The notes: generated by a model from the sequence alone, not told the origin. Shown: positions 11,495 to 24,750, numbered from the stretch's first letter. The stretch is 64,000 bases of DNA from Rallus limicola (GCA_022605955.1 JAKCOZ010000632.1:1-64000), one strand, 5' to 3'. Program-made: numbers and translations.

Positions 11495-13570
11495 TCCAGG
11501 CATGTTCCCTCTTTCCAGGCAAAGGAAAAGGCTGAGAGCCAAAGTGACAGGGTCTGCTTGTGTGTCCTGTTAGGAGGTTTCAGACAAGCTATGCCTTTCA
11601 GTCCTAGCTTCTTTACTTTGGGAGTTATTGCTGGACGTTTAGCATGTTTTGAACTGCAGTCTGCTAGGGCCGAGAAAAGCACCGTAGGAGCTTCCAGGCA
11701 TGTTCCCTCTTTCCAGGCAAAGGAAAAGGCTGAGAGCCAAAGTGACAGGGTCTGCTTGTGTGTCCTGTTAGGAGGTTTCAGACAAGCTATGCCTTTCATG
11801 CCTAGCTTCTTTACTTTGGGAGTTATTGCTGGACGTTTAGCATGTTTTGAACTGCAGTCTGCTAGGGCCGAGAAAAGCACCGTAGGAGGTTCCAGGCATG
11901 TTCCCTCTTTCCAGGCAAAGGAAAAGGCTGAGAGCCAAAGTGACAGGGTCTGCTTGTGTGTCCTGTTAGGAGGTTTCAAACAAGCTATGCCTTTCATGCC
12001 TAGCTTCTTTACTTTGGGAGTTATTGCTGGACGTTTAGCATGTTTTGAACTGCAGTCTGCTAGGGCCGAGAAAAGCACCGTAGGGGGTTCCAGGCATGTT
12101 CCCTCTTTCCAGGCAAAGGAAAAGGCTGAGAGCCAAAGTGACAGGGTCTGCTTGTGTGTCCTGTTAGGAGGTTTCAGACAAGCTATGCCTTTCAGTCCTA
12201 GCTTCTTTACTTTGGGAGTTATTGCTGGACGTTTAGCATGTTTTGAACTGCAGTCTGCTAGGGCCGAGAAAAGCACCGTAGGGGGTTCCAGGCATGTTCC
12301 CTCTTTCCAGGCAAAGGAAAAGGCTGAGAGCCAAAGTGACAGGGTCTGCTTGTGTGTCCTGTTAGGAGGTTTCAGACAAGCTATGCCTTTCATGCCTAGC
12401 TTCTTTACTTTGGGAGTTATTGCTGGACGTTTAGCATGTTTTGAACTGCAGTCTGCTAGGGCCGAGAAAAGCACCGTAGGAGGTTCCAGGCATGTTCCCT
12501 CTTTCCAGGCAAAGGAAAAGGCTGAGAGCCAAAGTGACAGGGTCTGCTTGTGTGTCCTGTTAAGAGGTTTCAGACAAGCTATGCCTTTCAGTCCTAGCTT
12601 CTTTACTTTGGGAGTTATTGCTGGACGTTTAGCATGTTTTGAACTGCAGTCTGCTAGGGCCGAGAAAAGCACCGTAGGAGGTTCCAGGCATGTTCCCTCT
12701 TTCCAGGCAAAGGAAAAGGCTGAGAGCCAAAGTGACAGGGTCTGCTTGTGTGTCCTGTTAGGAGGTTTCAGACAAGCTATGCCTTTCAGTCCTAGCTTCT
12801 TTACTTTGGGAGTTATTGCTGGACGTTTAGCATGTTTTGAACTGCAGTCTGCTAGGGCCGAGAAAAGCACCGTAGGAGCTTCCAGGCATGTTCCCTCTTT
12901 CCAGGCAAAGGAAAAGGCTGAGAGCCAAAGTGACAGGGTCTGCTTGTGTGTCCTGTTAGGAGGTTTCAGACAAGCTATGCCTTTCATGCCTAGCTTCTTT
13001 ACTTTGGGAGTTATTGCTGGACGTTTAGCATGTTTTGAACTGCAGTCTGCTAGGGCCGAGAAAAGCACCGTAGGAGGTTCCAGGCATGTTCCCTCTTTCC
13101 AGGCAAAGGAAAAGGCTGAGAGCCAAAGTGACAGGGTCTGCTTGTGTGTCCTGTTAGGAGGTTTCAAACAAGCTATGCCTTTCATGCCTAGCTTCTTTAC
13201 TTTGGGAGTTATTGCTGGACGTTTAGCATGTTTTGAACTGCAGTCTGCTAGGGCCGAGAAAAGCACCGTAGGGGGTTCCAGGCATGTTCCCTCTTTCCAG
13301 GCAAAGGAAAAGGCTGAGAGCCAAAGTGACAGGGTCTGCTTGTGTGTCCTGTTAGGAGGTTTCAGACAAGCTATGCCTTTCAGTCCTAGCTTCTTTACTT
13401 TGGGAGTTATTGCTGGACGTTTAGCATGTTTTGAACTGCAGTCTGCTAGGGCCGAGAAAAGCACCGTAGGGGGTTCCAGGCATGTTCCCTCTTTCCAGGC
13501 AAAGGAAAAGGCTGAGAGCCAAAGTGACAGGGTCTGCTTGTGTGTCCTGTTAGGAGGTTTCAGACAAGCT
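11495..13570 (+). repeat. 6-monomer tandem duplication, period 1188 bp
   Basis: Two rare variants repeat at exactly 1188 bp. TTTCAAACAAG occurs at 11974 and 13162. The GTAGGGGGTTCC form at monomer positions 195-8 occurs near 12080/13268 and 12278/13466. Diagnostic sites also agree, for example TG at 112-113 near 11798/12986. Agreement stops upstream near 11491/12679 and downstream near 12390/13578, so about 1.75 copies remain. Confidence 0.82.
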
Positions 13571-15452
13571 ATGCCTTTCAGTCCTAGCTTCTTTACTTTG
13601 GGAGTTATTGCTGGACGTTTAGCATGTTTTGAACTGCAGTCTGCTAGGGCCGAGAAAAGCACCGTAGGAGGTTCCAGGCATGTTCCCTCTTTCCAGGCAA
13701 AGGAAAAGGCTGAGAGCCAAAGTGACAGGGTCTGCTTGTGTGTCCTGTTAAGAGGTTTCAGACAAGCTATGCCTTTCAGTCCTAGCTTCTTTACTTTGGG
13801 AGTTATTGCTGGACGTTTAGCATGTTTTGAACTGCAGTCTGCTAGGGCCGAGAAAAGCACCGTAGGAGCTTCCAGGCATGTTCCCTCTTTCCAGGCAAAG
13901 GAAAAGGCTGAGAGCCAAAGTGACAGGGTCTGCTTGTGTGTCCTGGTAGGAGGTTTCAGACAAGCTATGCCTTTCATGCCTAGCTTCTTTACTTTGGGAG
14001 TTATTGCTGGACGTTTAGCATGTTTTGAACTGCAGTCTGCTAGGGCCGAGAAAAGCACCGTAGGAGCTTCCAGGCATGTTCCCTCTTTCCAGGCAAAGGA
14101 AAAGGCTGAGAGCCAAAGTGACAGGGTCTGCTTGTGTGTCCTGTTAGGAGGTTTCAGACAAGCTATGCCTTTCATGCCTAGCTTCTTTACTTTGGGAGTT
14201 ATTGCTGGACTTTTAGCATGTTTTGAACTGCAGTCTGCTAGGGCCGAGAAAAGCACCGTAGGAGCTTCCAGGCATGTTCCCTCTTTCCAGGCAAAGGAAA
14301 AGGCTGAGAGCCAAAGTGACAGGGTCTGCTTGTGTGTCCTGTTAGGAGGTTTCAGACAAGCTATGCCTTTCATGCCTAGCTTCTTTACTTTGGGAGTTAT
14401 TGCTGGACGTTTAGCATGTTTTGAACTGCAGTCTGCTAGGGCCGAGAAAAGCACCGTAGGAGCTTCCAGGCATGTTCCCTCTTTCCAGGCAAAGGAAAAG
14501 GCTGAGAGCCAAAGTGACAGGGTCTGCTTGTGTGTCCTGTTAGGAGGTTTCAGACAAGCTATGCCTTTCAGTCCTAGCTTCTTTACTTTGGGAGTTATTG
14601 CTGGACGTTTAGCATGTTTTGAACTGCAGTCTGCTAGGGCCGAGAAAAGCACCGTAGGAGGTTCCAGGCATGTTCCCTCTTTCCAGGCAAAGGAAAAGGC
14701 TGAGAGCCAAAGTGACAGGGTCTGCTTGTGTGTCCTGTTAGGAGGTTTCAGACAAGCTATGCCTTTCAGTCCTAGCTTCTTTACTTTGGGAGTTATTGCT
14801 GGACGTTTAGCATGTTTTGAACTGCAGTCTGCTAGGGCCGAGAAAAGCACCGTAGGAGGTTCCAGGCATGTTCCCTCTTTCCAGGCAAAGGAAAAGGCTG
14901 AGAGCCAAAGTGACAGGGTCTGCTTGTGTGTCCTGTTAAGAGGTTTCAGACAAGCTATGCCTTTCAGTCCTAGCTTCTTTACTTTGGGAGTTATTGCTGG
15001 ACGTTTAGCATGTTTTGAACTGCAGTCTGCTAGGGCCGAGAAAAGCACCGTAGGAGGTTCCAGGCATGTTCCCTCTTTCCAGGAAAAGGAAAAGGCTGAG
15101 AGCCAAAGTGACAGGGTCTGCTTGTGTGTCCTGTTAGGAGGTTTCAGACAAGCTATGCCTTTCAGTCCTAGCTTCTTTACTTTGGGAGTTATTGCTGGAC
15201 GTTTAGCATGTTTTGAACTGCAGTCTGCTAGGGCCGAGAAAAGCACCGTAGGAGGTTCCAGGCATGTTCCCTCTTTCCAGGCAAAGGAAAAGGCTGAGAG
15301 CCAAAGTGACAGGGTCTGCTTGTGTGTCCTGTTAGGAGGTTTCAGACAAGCTATGCCTTTCATGCCTAGCTTCTTTACTTTGGGAGTTATTGCTGGACGT
15401 TTAGCATGTTTTGAACTGCAGTCTGCTAGGGCCGAGAAAAGCACCGTAGGGG

Positions 15453-17432
15453 GTTCCAGGCATGTTCCCTCTTTCCAGGCAAAGGAAAAGGCTGAGAGCC
15501 AAAGTGACAGGGTCTGCTTGTGTGTCCTGTTAGGAGGTTTCAGACAAGCTATGCCTTTCAGTCCTAGCTTCTTTACTTTGGGAGTTATTGCTGGACGTTT
15601 AGCATGTTTTGAACTGCAGTCTGCTAGGGCCGAGAAAAGCACTGTAGGAGCTTCCAGGCATGTTCCCTCTTTCCAGGCAAAGGAAAAGGCTGAGAGCCAA
15701 AGTGACAGGGTCTGCTTGTGTGTCCTGTTAGGAGGTTTCAGACAAGCTATGCCTTTCAGTCCTAGCTTCTTTACTTTGGGAGTTATTGCTGGACGTTTAG
15801 CATGTTTTGAACTGCAGTCTGCTAGGGCCGAGAAAAGCACCGTAGGAGCTTCCAGGCATGTTCCCTCTTTCCAGGCAAAGGAAAAGGCTGAGAGCCAAAG
15901 TGACAGGGTCTATTTGTGTGTCCTGTTAAGAGGTTTCAGACAAGCTATGCCTTTCAGGCCTAGCTTCTTTACTTTGGGAGTTATTGCTGGACGTTTAGCA
16001 TGTTTTGAACTGCAGTCTGCTAGGGCCGAGAAAAGCACCGTAGGAGCTTCCAGGCATGTTCCCTCTTTCCAGGCAAAGGAAAAGGCTGAGAGCCAAAGTG
16101 ACAGGGTCTGCTTGTGTGTCCTGTTAGGAGGTTTCAGACAAGCTATGCCTTTCAGTCCTAGCTTCTTTACTTTGGGAGTTATTGCTGGACGTTTAGCATG
16201 TTTTGAACTGCAGTCTGCTAGGGCCGAGAAAAGCATCGTAGGAGCTTCCAGGCATGTTCCCTCTTTCCAGGCAAAGGAAAAGGCTGAGAGCCAAAGTGAC
16301 AGGGTCTGCTTGTGTGTCCTGTTAGGAGGTTTCAGACAAGCTATGCCTTTCATGCCTAGCTTCTTTACTTTGGGAGTTATTGCTGGACGTTTAGCATGTT
16401 TTGAACTGCAGTCTTCTAGGGCCGAGAAAAGCACCGTAGGAGCTTCCAGGCATGTTCCCTCTTTCCAGGCAAAGGAAAAGGCTGAGAGCCAAAGTGACAG
16501 GGTCTGCTTGTGTGTCCTGTTAGGAGGTTTCAGACAAGCTATGCCTTTCAGTCCTAGCTTCTTTACTTTGGGAGTTATTGCTGGACGTTTAGCATGTTTT
16601 GAACTGCAGTCTGCTAGGGCGGAGAAAAGCACCGTAGGAGGTTCCAGGCATGTTCCCTCTTTCCAGGCAAAGGAAAAGGCTGAGAGCCAAAGTGACAGGG
16701 TCTGCTTGTGTGTCCTGTTAGGAGGTTTCAGACAAGCTATGCCTTTCAGTCCTAGCTTCTTTACTTTGGGAGTTATTGCTGGACGTTTAGCATGTTTTGA
16801 ACTGCAGTCTGCTAGGGCCGAGAAAAGCACCGTAGGAGGTTCCAGGCATGTTCCCTCTTTCCAGGCAAAGGAAAAGGCTGAGAGCCAAAGTGACAGGGTC
16901 TGCTTGTGTGTCCTGTTAGGAGGTTTCAGACAAGCTATGCCTTTCAGTCCTAGCTTCTTTACCTTGGGTGTTATTGCTGGACGTTTAGCATGTTTTGAAC
17001 TGCAGTCTGATAGGGCCGAGAAAAGCACCGTAGGAGGTTCCAGGCATGTTCCCTCTTTCCAGGCAAAGGAAAAGGCTGAGAGCCAAAGTGACAGGGTCTG
17101 CTTGTGTGTCCTGTTAGGAGGTTTCAGACAAGCTATGCCTTTCAGTCCTAGCTTCTTTACTTTGGGAGTTATTGCTGGACGTTTAGCATGTTTTGAACTG
17201 CAGTCTGCTAGGGCCGAGAAAAGCACCGTAGGAGGTTCCAGGCATGTTCCCTCTTTCCAGGCAAAGGAAAAGGCTGAGAGCCAAAGTGACAGGGTCTGCT
17301 TGTGTGTCCTGGTAGGAGGTTTCAGACAAGCTATGCCTTTCAGTCCTAGCTTCTTTACTTTGGGAGTTATTGCTGGACGTTTAGCATGTTTTGAACTGCA
17401 GTCTGCTAGGGCCGAGAAAAGCACCGTAGGAG
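15453..17432 (+). repeat. 10-monomer block, copy 1 (period 1980 bp)
   Basis: This block repeats immediately downstream at exactly 1980 bp. Shared rare variants are CACTGTAG (15641), TCTATTTG (15909), AGCATCGTAG (about 16233), GTCTTCTAGG (16411), GGGCGGAG (16618), ACCTTGGGTG (16961), GTCTGATAGG (about 17005) and CCTGGTAGG (17308). I found no difference between the copies, which points to a very recent duplication. TCTATTTG also creates a stop in the otherwise open minus-strand frame. Confidence 0.9.
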
Positions 17433-19509
17433 CTTCCAGGCATGTTCCCTCTTTCCAGGCAAAGGAAAAGGCTGAGAGCCAAAGTGACAGGGTCTGCTTG
17501 TGTGTCCTGTTAGGAGGTTTCAGACAAGCTATGCCTTTCAGTCCTAGCTTCTTTACTTTGGGAGTTATTGCTGGACGTTTAGCATGTTTTGAACTGCAGT
17601 CTGCTAGGGCCGAGAAAAGCACTGTAGGAGCTTCCAGGCATGTTCCCTCTTTCCAGGCAAAGGAAAAGGCTGAGAGCCAAAGTGACAGGGTCTGCTTGTG
17701 TGTCCTGTTAGGAGGTTTCAGACAAGCTATGCCTTTCAGTCCTAGCTTCTTTACTTTGGGAGTTATTGCTGGACGTTTAGCATGTTTTGAACTGCAGTCT
17801 GCTAGGGCCGAGAAAAGCACCGTAGGAGCTTCCAGGCATGTTCCCTCTTTCCAGGCAAAGGAAAAGGCTGAGAGCCAAAGTGACAGGGTCTATTTGTGTG
17901 TCCTGTTAAGAGGTTTCAGACAAGCTATGCCTTTCAGGCCTAGCTTCTTTACTTTGGGAGTTATTGCTGGACGTTTAGCATGTTTTGAACTGCAGTCTGC
18001 TAGGGCCGAGAAAAGCACCGTAGGAGCTTCCAGGCATGTTCCCTCTTTCCAGGCAAAGGAAAAGGCTGAGAGCCAAAGTGACAGGGTCTGCTTGTGTGTC
18101 CTGTTAGGAGGTTTCAGACAAGCTATGCCTTTCAGTCCTAGCTTCTTTACTTTGGGAGTTATTGCTGGACGTTTAGCATGTTTTGAACTGCAGTCTGCTA
18201 GGGCCGAGAAAAGCATCGTAGGAGCTTCCAGGCATGTTCCCTCTTTCCAGGCAAAGGAAAAGGCTGAGAGCCAAAGTGACAGGGTCTGCTTGTGTGTCCT
18301 GTTAGGAGGTTTCAGACAAGCTATGCCTTTCATGCCTAGCTTCTTTACTTTGGGAGTTATTGCTGGACGTTTAGCATGTTTTGAACTGCAGTCTTCTAGG
18401 GCCGAGAAAAGCACCGTAGGAGCTTCCAGGCATGTTCCCTCTTTCCAGGCAAAGGAAAAGGCTGAGAGCCAAAGTGACAGGGTCTGCTTGTGTGTCCTGT
18501 TAGGAGGTTTCAGACAAGCTATGCCTTTCAGTCCTAGCTTCTTTACTTTGGGAGTTATTGCTGGACGTTTAGCATGTTTTGAACTGCAGTCTGCTAGGGC
18601 GGAGAAAAGCACCGTAGGAGGTTCCAGGCATGTTCCCTCTTTCCAGGCAAAGGAAAAGGCTGAGAGCCAAAGTGACAGGGTCTGCTTGTGTGTCCTGTTA
18701 GGAGGTTTCAGACAAGCTATGCCTTTCAGTCCTAGCTTCTTTACTTTGGGAGTTATTGCTGGACGTTTAGCATGTTTTGAACTGCAGTCTGCTAGGGCCG
18801 AGAAAAGCACCGTAGGAGGTTCCAGGCATGTTCCCTCTTTCCAGGCAAAGGAAAAGGCTGAGAGCCAAAGTGACAGGGTCTGCTTGTGTGTCCTGTTAGG
18901 AGGTTTCAGACAAGCTATGCCTTTCAGTCCTAGCTTCTTTACCTTGGGTGTTATTGCTGGACGTTTAGCATGTTTTGAACTGCAGTCTGATAGGGCCGAG
19001 AAAAGCACCGTAGGAGGTTCCAGGCATGTTCCCTCTTTCCAGGCAAAGGAAAAGGCTGAGAGCCAAAGTGACAGGGTCTGCTTGTGTGTCCTGTTAGGAG
19101 GTTTCAGACAAGCTATGCCTTTCAGTCCTAGCTTCTTTACTTTGGGAGTTATTGCTGGACGTTTAGCATGTTTTGAACTGCAGTCTGCTAGGGCCGAGAA
19201 AAGCACCGTAGGAGGTTCCAGGCATGTTCCCTCTTTCCAGGCAAAGGAAAAGGCTGAGAGCCAAAGTGACAGGGTCTGCTTGTGTGTCCTGGTAGGAGGT
19301 TTCAGACAAGCTATGCCTTTCAGTCCTAGCTTCTTTACTTTGGGAGTTATTGCTGGACGTTTAGCATGTTTTGAACTGCAGTCTGCTAGGGCCGAGAAAA
19401 GCACCGTAGGAGCTTCCAGGCATGTTCCCTCTTTCCAGGCAAAGGAAAAGGCTGAGAGCCAAAGTGACAGGGTCTGCTTGTGTGTCCTGTTAGGAGGTTT
19501 CAGACAAGC
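17433..19509 (+). repeat. 10-monomer block, copy 2 (period 1980 bp)
   Basis: All rare variants of copy 1 recur here, each 1980 bp further on: 17621, 17889, about 18213, 18391, 18598, 18941, about 18985 and 19288. Identity ends near 19509, where this copy continues with AAGCTTTGCC and GGACATTTA, the variants of the 9.6-kb block, instead of the consensus forms at 17529. The junction therefore joins two block lineages. Confidence 0.9.
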
Positions 19510-21180
19510 TTTGCCTTTCAGTCCTAGCTTCTTTACTTTGGGAGTTATTGCTGGACATTTAGCATGTTTTGAACTGCAGTCTGCTAGGGCCGAGAAAAGC
19601 ACCGTAGGAGGTTCCAGGCATGTTCCCTCTTTCCAGGCAAAGGAAAAGGCTGAGAGCCAAAGTGAAGGGGTCTGTTTGTGTGTCCTGTTAGGAGGTTTCA
19701 GACAAGCTATGCCTTTCATGCCTAGCTTCTTTACTTTGGGAGTTATTGCTGGACGTTTAGCATGTTTTGAACTGCAGTCTGCTAGGGCCGAGAAAAGCAC
19801 CGTAGGAGCTTCCAGGCATGTTCCCTCTTTCCAGGCAAAGGAAAAGGCTGAGAGCCAAAGTGACAGGGTCTGCTTGTGTGTCCTGTTAGGAGGTTTCAGA
19901 CAAGCTATGCCTTTCAGTCCTAGCTTCTTTACTTTGGGAGTTATTGCTGGACGTTTAGCATGTTTTGAACTGCAGTCTGCTAGGGCCGAGAAAAGCACCG
20001 TAGGAGCTTCCAGGCATGTTCCCTCTTTCCAGGCAAAGGAAAAGGCTGAGAGCCAAAGTGACAGGGTCTGCTTGTGTGTCCTGTTAAGAGGTTTCAGACA
20101 AGCTATGCCTTTCAGGCCTAGCTTCTTTACTTTGGGAGTTATTGCTGGACGTTTAGCATGTTTTGAACTGCAGTCTGCTAGGGCCGAGAAAAGCACCGTA
20201 GGAGGTTCCAGGCATGTTCCCTCTTTCCAGGCAAAGGAAAAGGCTGAGAGCCAAAGTGACAGGGTCTGCTTGTGTGTCCTGTTAGGAGGTTTCAGACAAG
20301 CTATGCCTTTCATGCCTAGCTTCTTTACTTTGGGAGTTATTGCTGGACGTTTAGCATGTTTTGAACTGCAGTCTGCTAGGGCCGAGAAAAGCACCGTAGG
20401 AGCTTCCAGGCATGTTCCCTCTTTCCAGGCAAAGGAAAAGGCTGAGAGCCAAAGTGACAGGGTCTGCTTGTGTGTCCTGTTAGGAGGTTTCAGACAAGCT
20501 ATGCCTTTCATGCCTAGCTTCTTTACTTTGGGAGTTATTGCTGGACGTTTAGCATGTTTTGAACTGCAGTCTGCTAGGGCCGAGAAAAGCACCGTAGGAG
20601 CTTCCAGGCATGTTCCCTCTTTCCAGGCAAAGGAAAAGGCTGAGAGCCAAAGTGACAGGGTCTGCTTGTGTGTCCTGTTAGGAGGTTTCAGACAAGCTAT
20701 GCCTTTCAGTCCTAGCTTCTTTACTTTGGGAGTTATTGCTGGACGTTTAGCATGTTTTGAACTGCAGTCTGCTAGGGCCGAGAAAAGCACCGTAGGAGGT
20801 TCCAGGCATGTTCCCTCTTTCCAGGCAAAGGAAAAGGCTGAGAGCCAAAGTGACAGGGTCTGCTTGTGTGTCCTGTTAGGAGGTTTCAGACAAGCTATGC
20901 CTTTCAGTCCTAGCTTCTTTACTTTGGGAGTTATTGCTGGACGTTTAGCATGTTTTGAACTACAGTCTGCTAGGGCCGAGAAAAGCACCGTAGGAGCTTC
21001 CAGGCATGTTCCCTCTTTCCAGGCAAAGGAAAAGGCTGAGAGCCAAAGTGACAGGGTCTGTTTGTGTGTCCTGTTAAGAGGTTTCAGACAAGCTATGCCT
21101 TTCAGGCCTAGCTTCTTTACTTTGGGAGTTATTGCTGGACGTTTAGCATGTTTTGAACTGCAGTCTGCTAGGGCCGAGAA
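19380..21180 (+). repeat. Right copy of the 50-monomer-offset duplication
   Basis: Counterpart of 9480-11280. It carries the same AAGCTTTGCC, GGACATTTA, AGTGAAGGGG and AACTACAG variants, but without the extra A that the left copy has near 9694. The monomer next to AACTACAG also shares the linked TTTG and TTAAGAG forms (21061/11161). Correspondence fades after about 21185, where sites disagree in successive monomers. Confidence 0.8.
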
Positions 21181-23259
21181 AAGCACCGTAGGAGCTTCCA
21201 GGCATGTTCCCTCTTTCCAGGCAAAGGAAAAGGCTGAGAGCCAAAGTGACAGGGTCTGCTTGTGTGTCCTGTTAAGAGGTTTCAGACAAGCTATGCCTTT
21301 CAGTCCTAGCTTCTTTACTTTGGGAGTTATTGCTGGACGTTTAGCATGTTTTGAACTGCAGTCTGCTAGGGCCGAGAAAAGCACCGTAGGAGGTTCCAGG
21401 CATGTTCCCTCTTTCCAGGCAAAGGAAAAGGCTGAGAGCCAAAGTGACAGGGTCTGCTTGTGTGTCCTGTTAGGAGGTTTCAGACAAGCTATGCCTTTCA
21501 GGCCTAGCTTCTTTACTTTGGGAGTTATTGCTGGACATTTAGCATGTTTTGAACTGCAGTCTGCTAGGGCCGAGAAAAGCACCGTAGGAGCTTCCAGGCA
21601 TGTTCCCTCTTTCCCGGCAAAGGAAAAGGCTGAGAGCCAAAGTGACAGGGTCTGCTTGTGTGTCCTGTTAGGAGGTTTCAGACAAGCTATGCCTTTCATG
21701 CCTAGCTTCTTTACTTTGGGAGTTATTGCTGGACGTTTAGCATGTTTTGAACTGCAGTCTGCTAGGGCCGAGAAAAGCACCGTAGGAGCTTCCAGGCATG
21801 TTCCCTCTTTCCAGGCAAAGGAAAAGGCTGAGAGCCAAAGTGACAGGGTCTGCTTGTGTGTCCTGTTAGGAGGTTTCAGACAAGCTATGCCTTTCAGTCC
21901 TAGCTTCTTTACTTTGGGAGTTATTGCTGGACGTTTAGCATGTTTTGAACTGCAGTCTGCTAGGGCCGAGAAAAGCACCGTAGGAGCTTCCAGGCATGTT
22001 CCCTCTTTCCAGGCAAAGGAAAAGGCTGAGAGCCAAAGTGAAGGGGTCTGCTTGTGTGTCCTGTTAGGAGGTTTCAGACAAGCTATGCCTTTCAGTCCTA
22101 GCTTCTTTACTTTGGGAGTTATTGCTGGACGTTTAGCATGTTTTGAACTGCAGTCTGCTAGGGCCGAGAAAAGCACCGTAGGAGCTTCCAGGCATGTTCC
22201 CTCTTTCCAGGCAAAGGAAAAGGCTGAGAGCCAAAGTGACAGGGTCTGCTTGTGTGTCCTGTTAGGAGGTTTCAGACAAGCTATGCCTTTCAGTCCTAGC
22301 TTCTTTACTTTGGGAGTTATTGCTGGACGTTTAGCATGTTTTGAACTGCAGTCTGCTAGGGCCGAGAAAAGCACCGTAGGAGCTTCCAGGCATGTTCCCT
22401 CTTTCCAGGCAAAGGAAAAGGCTGAGAGCCAAAGTGACAGGGTCTGCTTGTGTGTCCTGTTAGGAGGTTTCAGACAAGCTATGCCTTTCATGCCTAGCTT
22501 CTTTACTTTGGGAGTTATTGCTGGACGTTTAGCATGTTTTGAACTGCAGTCTGCTAGGGCCGAGAAAAGCACCGTAGGAGCTTCCAGGCATGTTCCCTCT
22601 TTCCAGGCAAAGGAAAAGGCTGAGAGCCAAAGTGACAGGGTCTGCTTGTGTGTCCTGTTAGGAGGTTTCAGACAAGCTATGCCTTTCAGTCCTAGCTTCT
22701 TTACTTTGGGAGTTATTGCTGGACGTTTAGCATGTTTTGAACTGCAGTCTGCTAGGGCCGAGAAAAGCACCGTAGGAGCTTCCAGGCATGTTCCCTCTTT
22801 CCAGGCAAAGGAAAAGGCTGAGAGCCAAAGTGACAGGGTCTGCTTGTGTGTCCTGTTAGGAGGTTTCAGACAGGCTATGCCTTTCAGTCCTAGCTTCTTT
22901 ACTTTGGGAGTTATTGCTGGACGTTTAGCATGTTTTGAACTGCAGTCTGCTAGGGCCGAGAAAAGCACCGTAGGAGCTTCCAGGCATGTTCCCTCTTTCC
23001 AGGCAAAGGAAAAGGCTGAGAGCCAAAGTGACAGGGTCTGTTTGTGTGTCCTGTTAGGAGGTTTCAGACAAGCTATGCCTTTCAGTCCTAGCTTCTTTAC
23101 TTTGGGAGTTATTGCTGGACGTTTAGCATGTTTTGAATTGCAGTCTGCTAGGGCCGAGAAAAGAACCGTAGGAGGTTCCAGGCATGTTCCCTCTTTCCAG
23201 GCAAAGGAAAAGGCTGAGAGCCAAAGTGACAGGGTCTGCTTGTGTGTCCTTTTAGGAGG

Positions 23260-24750
23260 TTTCAGACAAGCTATGCCTTTCAGTCCTAGCTTCTTTACCT
23301 TGGGTGTTATTGCTGGACGTTTAGCATGTTTTGAACTGCAGTCTGCTAGGGCCGAGAAAAGCACCGTAGGAGCTTCCAGGCATGTTCCCTCTTTCCAGGC
23401 AAAGGAAAAGGCTGAGAGCCAAAGTGACAGGGTCTGCTTGTGTGTCCTGGTAGGAGGTTTCAGACAAGCTATGCCTTTCAGTCCTAGCTTCTTTACTTTG
23501 GGAGTTATTGCTGGACGTTTAGCATGTTTTGAACTGCAGTCTGCTAGGTCCGAGAAAAGCACCGTAGGAGCTTCCAGGCATGTTCCCTCTTTCCAGGCAA
23601 AGGAAAAGGCTGAGAGCCAAAGTGACAGGGTCTGCTTGTGTGTCCTGTTAGGAGGTTTCAGACAAGCTTTGCCTTTCAGTCCTAGCTTCTTTACTTTGGG
23701 AGTTATTGCTGGACGTTTAGCATGTTTTGAACTGCAGTCTGCTAGGGCCGAGAAAAGCACCGTAGGAGCTTCCAGGCATGTTCCCTCTTTCCAGGCAAAG
23801 GAAAAGGCTGAGAGCCAAAGTGACAGGGTCTGCTTGTGTGTCCTGTTAGGAGGTTTCAGACAAGCTATGCCTTTCATGCCTAGCTTCTTTACTTTGGGAG
23901 TTATTGCTGGACGTTTAGCATGTTTTGATCTGCAGTGTGCTAGGGCCGAGAAAAGCACCGTAGGAGGTTCCAGGCATGTTCCCTCTTTCCAGGAAAAGGA
24001 AAAGGCTGAGAGCCAAAGAGACAGGGTCTGCTTGTGTGTCCTGTTAGAAGGTTTCAGACAAGCTATGCCTTTCAGTCCTAGCTTCTTTACTTTGGGAGTT
24101 ATTGCTGGACGTTTAGCATGTTTTGAACTGCAGTCTGCTAGGGCCGAGAAAAGCACCGTAGGAGGTTCCAGGCATGTTCCCTCTTTCCAGGCAAAGGAAA
24201 AGGCTGAGAGCCAAAGTGACAGGGTCTGCTTGTGTGTCCTGTTAGGAGGTTTCAGACAAGCTATGCCTTTCAGGCCTAGCTTCTTTACTTTGGGAGTTAT
24301 TGGTGGACGTTTAGCATGTTTTGAACTGCAGTCTGCTAGGGCCGAGAAAAGCACCGTAGGAGGTTCCAGGCATGTTCCCTCTTTCCAGGCAAAGGAAAAG
24401 GCTGAGAGCCAAAGTGACAGGGTCTGCTTGTGTGTCCTGTTAGGAGGTTTCAGACAAGCTATGCCTTTCAGTCCTAGCTTCTTTACTTTGGGAGTTATTG
24501 CTGGACGTTTAGCATGTTTTGAACTGCAGTCTGCTAGGGCCGAGAAAAGCACCGTAGGAGGTTCCAGGCATGTTCCCTCTTTCCAGGCAAAGGAAAAGGC
24601 TGAGAGCCAAAGTGACAGGGTCTGCTTGTGTGTCCTGTTAGGAGGTTTCAGACAAGCTATGCCTTTCAGTCCTAGCTTCTTTACTTTGGGAGTTATTGCT
24701 GGACGTTTAGCATGTTTTGAACTGCAGTCTGCTAGGGCCGAGAAAAGCAC
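23260..24750 (+). repeat. Variant-rich block, copy 1 of 3
   Basis: An ordered set of rare variants defines the block: ACCTTGGGTG (23297), CCTGGTAGG (about 23447), AAGCTTTGCC (23666), TTTTGATCTGCAGTGTGC (about 23923), CCAGGAAAAGG (about 23990), GGCC at 112-113 (about 24271) and TATTGGTGG (24298). Private changes in this copy include CTAGGTCCG near 23546 and AAAGAGACAGG near 24017. Copies 2 and 3 lie 2376 and 3960 bp downstream. Confidence 0.85.
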
